From Hippasteria phrygiana (lineage: Eukaryota; Echinodermata; Asteroidea; Valvatida; Goniasteridae), in contig JAZGUH010000559.1 of NCBI GenBank assembly GCA_037893225.1, forward strand, positions 992,001 through 1,056,000: a DNA stretch of 64,000 bases. Direction: 5' to 3'. Below, in pieces: positions 58,872 to 64,000 of the stretch (positions are counted from its first letter, which is position 1; each line of letters opens with the position of its first letter). The notes under the pieces were generated by a model, which did no database searches, was not told the DNA's origin, and worked only from the letters and a program-made list of their open reading frames with translations. A program made the translations under genes and the position numbers.

Positions 58872-61800
58872 TTAAAGGGGCTGTGTCGTCACGATCATAG
58901 CAGGCTTGCGGCTGTACACTGAATCCCGAACTGATGAACGCAGATGAACCCATGTAACTGCAAATAATACCCCACGACCGCGCGCTGACCTACAGGGCTC
59001 GCGCGCGCTGACCCACAGGGCGCGCGCGCCATATCAGATTACAATTGCAATGACTGCTGCATGCATGATCCTGTACATACTGCGATATATACGATAGGCC
59101 TACAGTCGAACATAGTCCGTGATAACATGACACCCCACCCGCCAAACGCCAAAATGTACCATGACAGAACTAAACGAAAATAAGTAAATAAGTAAATCTG
59201 TATTTATAATTGTAAAATAAATAATGCACCAGCCCCTTCCTATACAAAAATAAAGTTGTAGGCCTATGTATCGAAATAAATTTCGACTAAAATCGGCTGT
59301 GCGTGCAATGATGAGCAAATCAAAGTAAAACAGCTATACTGATGCCGATATTGAGTCCACGACCTTGTGTTACATTTGACGACAGGAATTTATGGAAAGT
59401 TACATCATAAGAGTTATTTCAACACTATCAAATAATAAACACAATAATAACAGGTATTACCAATAAATAATATACGCCAAACAAATGAGATTTCACCAGT
59501 GGCGAGTAAATCCGTGTCGAAAAGTGGGGATGATTATTGAATTTGTCAACGAAGTACTGCATCTTGAACTTTTTCTCAACGGGGGATACCCCTGCCCTAA
59601 ACACCGCTTGAAATTTGAAACATCACTTTGTGTACAATTTTCCCCCTTTTAAATTTACGAAACAAAAAAGAAATACAAATCGGCGGGCCCCTGAACTCCT
59701 TCCCCGTGTTTACGCCACTGGCGCACAGATCCCCACATCACTATGATAAAGATGACTACCGAAGAAACAAAGAAATAAACACCCCGACAAATAATCAAAC
59801 AACCCTAATTTTCACCTGTTTTGCACGAATTATTCGCTTATTACTTTTTATGACATGAACAATTCACATACCGAGTACTTGGATCGGATGTATACTGTAC
59901 ATGTAATGTGTGTACTGTACATGTTGACTATACATTACATGTAGACTTGATCTGCGGAAATGTTGTTTCACACAGCGAGTTGTTGACAAGTGCCATTGGA
60001 ATAGCGACCAAGTAAAGTTGTTTCAGCTCTATCTTCTTCGTATGTGCGCGTGCGTGAAGAGAAAATGTTCCTCATTTTCATACAGAATTGACGCATGCGC
60101 ACTAGTTTCCCTCATTTTTCAAATTTACAGTTACAAAGCCATGATTCTTAACCCCTTGGGCACGGTATTTTACGGGAGACGTCGGGGTGTTGCAGCGGTT
60201 CTGGCAGCCAAATCGAACCGCTACAATGTGTTTTTGCAGTCAAGCATGACATAAACAATAATCCAACAATGGATTGAAACTGCACAAACGGCGGCCAATG
60301 GCGTCATCCGGCCGCATAATTTTGTTTCCAAGGAAGGTTAGGGGCAGTTATCATAAATGGGCGTATCTAGACCGCTATTACCATCATGCATATTCATGAT
60401 TAAGTTATTTTTTATAATAAGCATCGCACGCATCATTCAGACAACAATATAAGGTTGAAGTAAAAATATTTGGTCCAGCTACTGTTGTGGCTATATTGGT
60501 AGAGCATAAGGCTTTGGACTACAGAGGCCTGGGTTCGAATCCTTTGCCCGATTTATATTTATTTTTCTTGTACTAATTGTGGTGTGGAGGATTTTATTTC
60601 AAGGGAAAACAAGTCTGAGAACCTGTCTCAGCTCACACAGCCAAGTACAGCGCCCATTTATGATAATTGCCCTAACTTTCCTAGGGAAAAAAATCACGCC
60701 ATCCGGCCTGGTGGCATTTTTTTGACGCCATATGGCGTCATCCGTACGCAAGGGATAATGGTATTCATTCAACCATGTTCGGGTATTGTACTGCCGCCGT
60801 GTGGTTTCTTCTCTGTTTCAATAGGTTTAAAAATTCTCTCAGGCAGTAACAGCTTAGTGGCCGAGTGGTTAAGCGAGTCGTTCATCGAGTCGTTTATCGG
60901 CTCTTAAGCTGAGGGTTCGATTCCCAGCTTTTCAGTATTTCCTTTTTCTTTTCCAGAAATGTCATTATTTATAAGAGTATTCGTTTACCGTCCCCAAATA
61001 CCAACTGTACTGTGGCGTGCGGTCGATTAGCAGTGCAGTTGGGACCGCTCGTGAAGTCCAGGTAAGCATCATCGTACAGGCTCATGGCACGTTTGGCTGG
61101 CTCGGCAGTCATTGCTTAGGGTGCAGCCATGTTCCTCCCTTTTACGGTGCTAGACCTTCAGGTTATATGGATGAGTGGGGAAGGAGGTGTGATGGACCGG
61201 GGTCTGATCTGTGATGGACCGGAATCCGAGCCCTTAAGAGTCCTACATGGGAGCCGGTAAGCCGGAGTATGGGGCCCCGGTGAATCGCGGCACCTGAAAG
61301 CTTGGTCAACATCACATAACTTTTTTGTTTAAAAAGGCATAATACCAGAATGCATATTTGATTGATTAACTCTAAGGGTTTCCGGGAAAAAAAACAAGTA
61401 ATGTTCTTTATTTATTATTATATTTAAAAGTAGTGTACACGATTGGTAATCGTCTAAGTTGTTTTTACTGAATTATTACGAAATACCTTACTCGATTGTA
61501 AGTTAATAGTAGTCTCAATCATCCTGTGAAATTACGGCACTAGTTGTGCTGTCGTTGTCAAGAAAAGTAGAAATTGATATCGTTTTCCAACGATTTCCAG
61601 CTGGAAAACTTTGGAAAACTGCCCTTAAGACTTAAGTCAAGGCGCGCGTGGCTACCCGAACAGTGGCGCGCCCCGGACATGCTGCCATTCGGAGCGCGTC
61701 ACGCGTCCAGGTAGCCACGCGTGCCTTGACAAAAGGCTATCATCCGCCAAACGGCTGGAAAGGAGCGCCGTTTTTCTCTCTTGTTTTCGCCATCCAACAA

Positions 61801-62256
61801 CGCAAAACTTTGAACAGGTTAGTAGAACGATATTTCCTGTAAAACACTAACCCCCAAATCCGCCCATTTTTGAAAATTGTAACAATGACCGATCATGTAC
61901 ATTACCTTTAAGGACATTTATTTTGCAAGCTTCGACTTCTCAGAATATGCACCCATGTCTGTGCCCGCAATTATTTTCTTATTATTTTATTTATTGGGTA
62001 TTTAGTATAACTACTGTGAAGGGAAATTCGATCCTACGAAGCTTCGATCGCGAACGGCGCCCCTTCGGCCAGTAGTATAGATAGCTACCAGACTATTGTG
62101 CAACTTCATGGCAGCTCTTCTTCGTATATGCGCGTGCGTGAAGAGAAAATGTTCCTCATTTTCATACAGAATTGCGCATGCGCACTAGTTTTCCCCATTT
62201 TTCGGCGGGAGATTTTACGAAATTCCCCAGACGTTGTTACTGGCGGTTCGTGGCTA
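58872..62256 (+). repeat. Array unit 12 (3,385 bp)
   Basis: No CTAG. Private C in TTCCCCCTTTT (about 59646). Confidence 0.95.
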
Positions 62257-64000
62257 TTAAAGGGGCTGTGTCGTCACGATCATAGCAGGCTTGCGGCTGT
62301 ACACTGAATCCCGAACTGATGAACGCAGATGAACCCATGTAACTGCAAATAATACCCCACGACCGCGCGCTGACCTACAGGGCTCGCGCGCGCTGACCCA
62401 CAGGGCGCGCGCGCCATATCAGATTACAATTGCAATGACTGCTGCATGCATGATCCTGTACATACTGCGATATATACGATAGGCCTACAGTCGAACATAG
62501 TCCGTGATAACATGACACCCCACCCGCCAAACGCCAAAATGTACCATGACAGAACTAAACGAAAATAAGTAAATAAGTAAATCTGTATTTATAATTGTAA
62601 AATAAATAATGCACCAGCCCCTTCCTATACAAAAATAAAGTTGTAGGCCTATGTATCGAAATAAATTTCGACTAAAATCGGCTGTGCGTGCAATGATGAG
62701 CAAATCAAAGTAAAACAGCTATACTGATGCCGATATTGAGTCCACGACCTTGTGTTACATTTGACGACAGGAATTTATGGAAAGTTACATCATAAGAGTT
62801 ATTTCAACACTATCAAATAATAAACACAATAATAACAGGTATTACCAATAAATAATATACGCCAAACAAATGAGATTTCACCAGTGGCGAGTAAATCCGT
62901 GTCGAAAAGTGGGGATGATTATTGAATTTGTCAACGAAGTACTGCATCTTGAACTTTTTCTCAACGGGGGATACCCCTGCCCTAAACACCGCTTGAAATT
63001 TGAAACATCACTTTGTGTACAATTTTCCCCTTTTTAAATTTACGAAACAAAAAAGAAATACAAATCGGCGGGCCCCTGAACTCCTTCCCCGTGTTTACGC
63101 CACTGGCGCACAGATCCCCACATCACTATGATAAAGATGACTACCGAAGAAACAAAGAAATAAACACCCCGACAAATAATCAAACAACCCTAATTTTCAC
63201 CTGTTTTGCACGAATTATTCGCTTATTACTTTTTATGACATGAACAATTCACATACCGAGTACTTGGATCGGATGTATACTGTACATGTAATGTGTGTAC
63301 TGTACATGTTGACTATACATTACATGTAGACTTGATCTGCGGAAATGTTGTTTCACACAGCGAGTTGTTGACAAGTGCCATTGGAATAGCGACCAAGTAA
63401 AGTTGTTTCAGCTCTATCTTCTTCGTATGTGCGCGTGCGTGAAGAGAAAATGTTCCTCATTTTCATACAGAATTGACGCATGCGCACTAGTTTCCCTCAT
63501 TTTTCAAATTTACAGTTACAAAGCCATGATTCTTAACCCCTTGGGCACGGTATTTTACGGGAGACGTCGGGGTGTTGCAGCGGTTCTGGCAGCCAAATCG
63601 AACCGCTACAATGTGTTTTTGCAGTCAAGCATGACATAAACAATAATCCAACAATGGATTGAAACTGCACAAACGGCGGCCAATGGCGTCATCCGGCCGC
63701 ATAATTTTGTTTCCAAGGAAGGTTAGGGGCAGTTATCATAAATGGGCGTATCTAGACCGCTATTACCATCATGCATATTCATGATTAAGTTATTTTTTAT
63801 AATAAGCATCGCACGCATCATTCAGACAACAATATAAGGTTGAAGTAAAAATATTTGGTCCAGCTACTGTTGTGGCTATATTGGTAGAGCATAAGGCTTT
63901 GGACTACAGAGGCCTGGGTTCGAATCCTTTGCCCGATTTATATTTATTTTTCTTGTACTAATTGTGGTGTGGAGGATTTTATTTCAAGGGAAAACAAGTC
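62257..64000 (+). repeat. Array unit 13 (cut by window end)
   Basis: The first 1,744 bp of a unit without CTAG. It contains repeat A and tRNA-like cassette 1 (63866-63937), and the array evidently continues. Confidence 0.95.

Larger units (their letters stand above)
17652..64000 (+). repeat. Macrosatellite array, 3,385/3,389-bp unit, 13 unit starts and one hybrid unit
   Basis: The same 3.4-kb sequence repeats head to tail from 17652 and runs off the window. Unit starts, at the shared TTAAAGGGGCTG, are 17652, 22948, 28395, 31784, 35173, 38558, 41943, 45328, 48717, 52102, 55487, 58872 and 62257. Spacing is 3,385 or 3,389 bp depending on a CTAG insertion about 26 bp into the unit, except at unit 1 (+1,907 bp) and after unit 2 (an extra 2,084-bp hybrid). 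Copies differ by only a handful of single-base changes per unit. Components in order: GC-rich direct repeat; AT-rich block; TGTACATGTA-rich palindrome; internal repeat A; inverted-repeat element with tRNA-like cassette 1; tRNA-like cassette 2; a structured GC-rich stretch; GC-rich palindrome; internal repeat B. No protein gene is supported. Confidence 0.98.

Noticed and set aside
17652..64000. CRISPR-like or ribosomal repeat array
   Set aside because: The unit is 3.4 kb with no spacer structure and no rRNA sequence.

Overview
This window is animal nuclear DNA: spliced exons with GT-AG borders, large introns full of non-autonomous transposons, a non-LTR retrotransposon fragment, tRNA-derived elements and (ACATGT)n microsatellites. 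The repeat style suggests a marine invertebrate deuterostome such as an echinoderm or cephalochordate. That placement is a low-confidence inference. There is no bacterial-type operon, CRISPR array or rRNA gene.

Region 1 (about 1 to 15 kb, minus strand) holds the 5' half of one recognisable protein-coding gene, an orthologue of ZC3H14/Nab2, the nuclear poly(A)-binding CCCH zinc-finger protein. No long ORF reveals it, because it is split into six coding exons: 14802-14758, 9619-9577, 7354-7240, 6366-5862, 3636-3509 and 1784-1638. These join in consistent phase and give about 327 residues: the Nab2-type N-terminal fold, the acidic/KP-rich linker, an RKRK basic patch and the KQAN-type segment. 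The C-terminal zinc-finger exons would lie left of the window. The introns hold two hAT-like MITEs with 8-bp target-site duplications, a 1.3-kb element with a 6-bp duplication, several TTAA-ended MITEs, a SINE-like element, a CR1/Jockey-like reverse transcriptase fragment, a 2.17-kb TIR element with a 57-nt hairpin, and two abutting TIR/foldback elements built on GTCAACA sub-repeats.

Region 2 (about 14.9 to 17.65 kb) is the presumed promoter side of ZC3H14, with YY1-like and CRE-like motifs on the gene's strand, inverted repeats and short tandem repeats. I see no second gene here.

Region 3 (17,652 to the window end, at least 46.3 kb) is a head-to-tail macrosatellite. The unit is 3,385 or 3,389 bp, the difference being a 4-bp CTAG indel, and copies are nearly identical. 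Unit 1 carries an extra 1,907 bp that resolves exactly into a 1,903-bp TG...CA-ended insertion plus a 4-bp TATA duplication. After unit 2 comes a shortened hybrid repeat, missing 1,301 bp, formed by recombination between two internal 87-88-bp repeats (A and B). Each full unit holds two tRNA-like Pol III cassettes, an inverted-repeat element, a GC-rich palindrome that also occurs as a diverged single copy in ZC3H14 intron 5, and an NRF1-type palindrome. No convincing protein gene lies in the unit. Shared sequence variants let the units be sorted into types and part of the amplification history be read.
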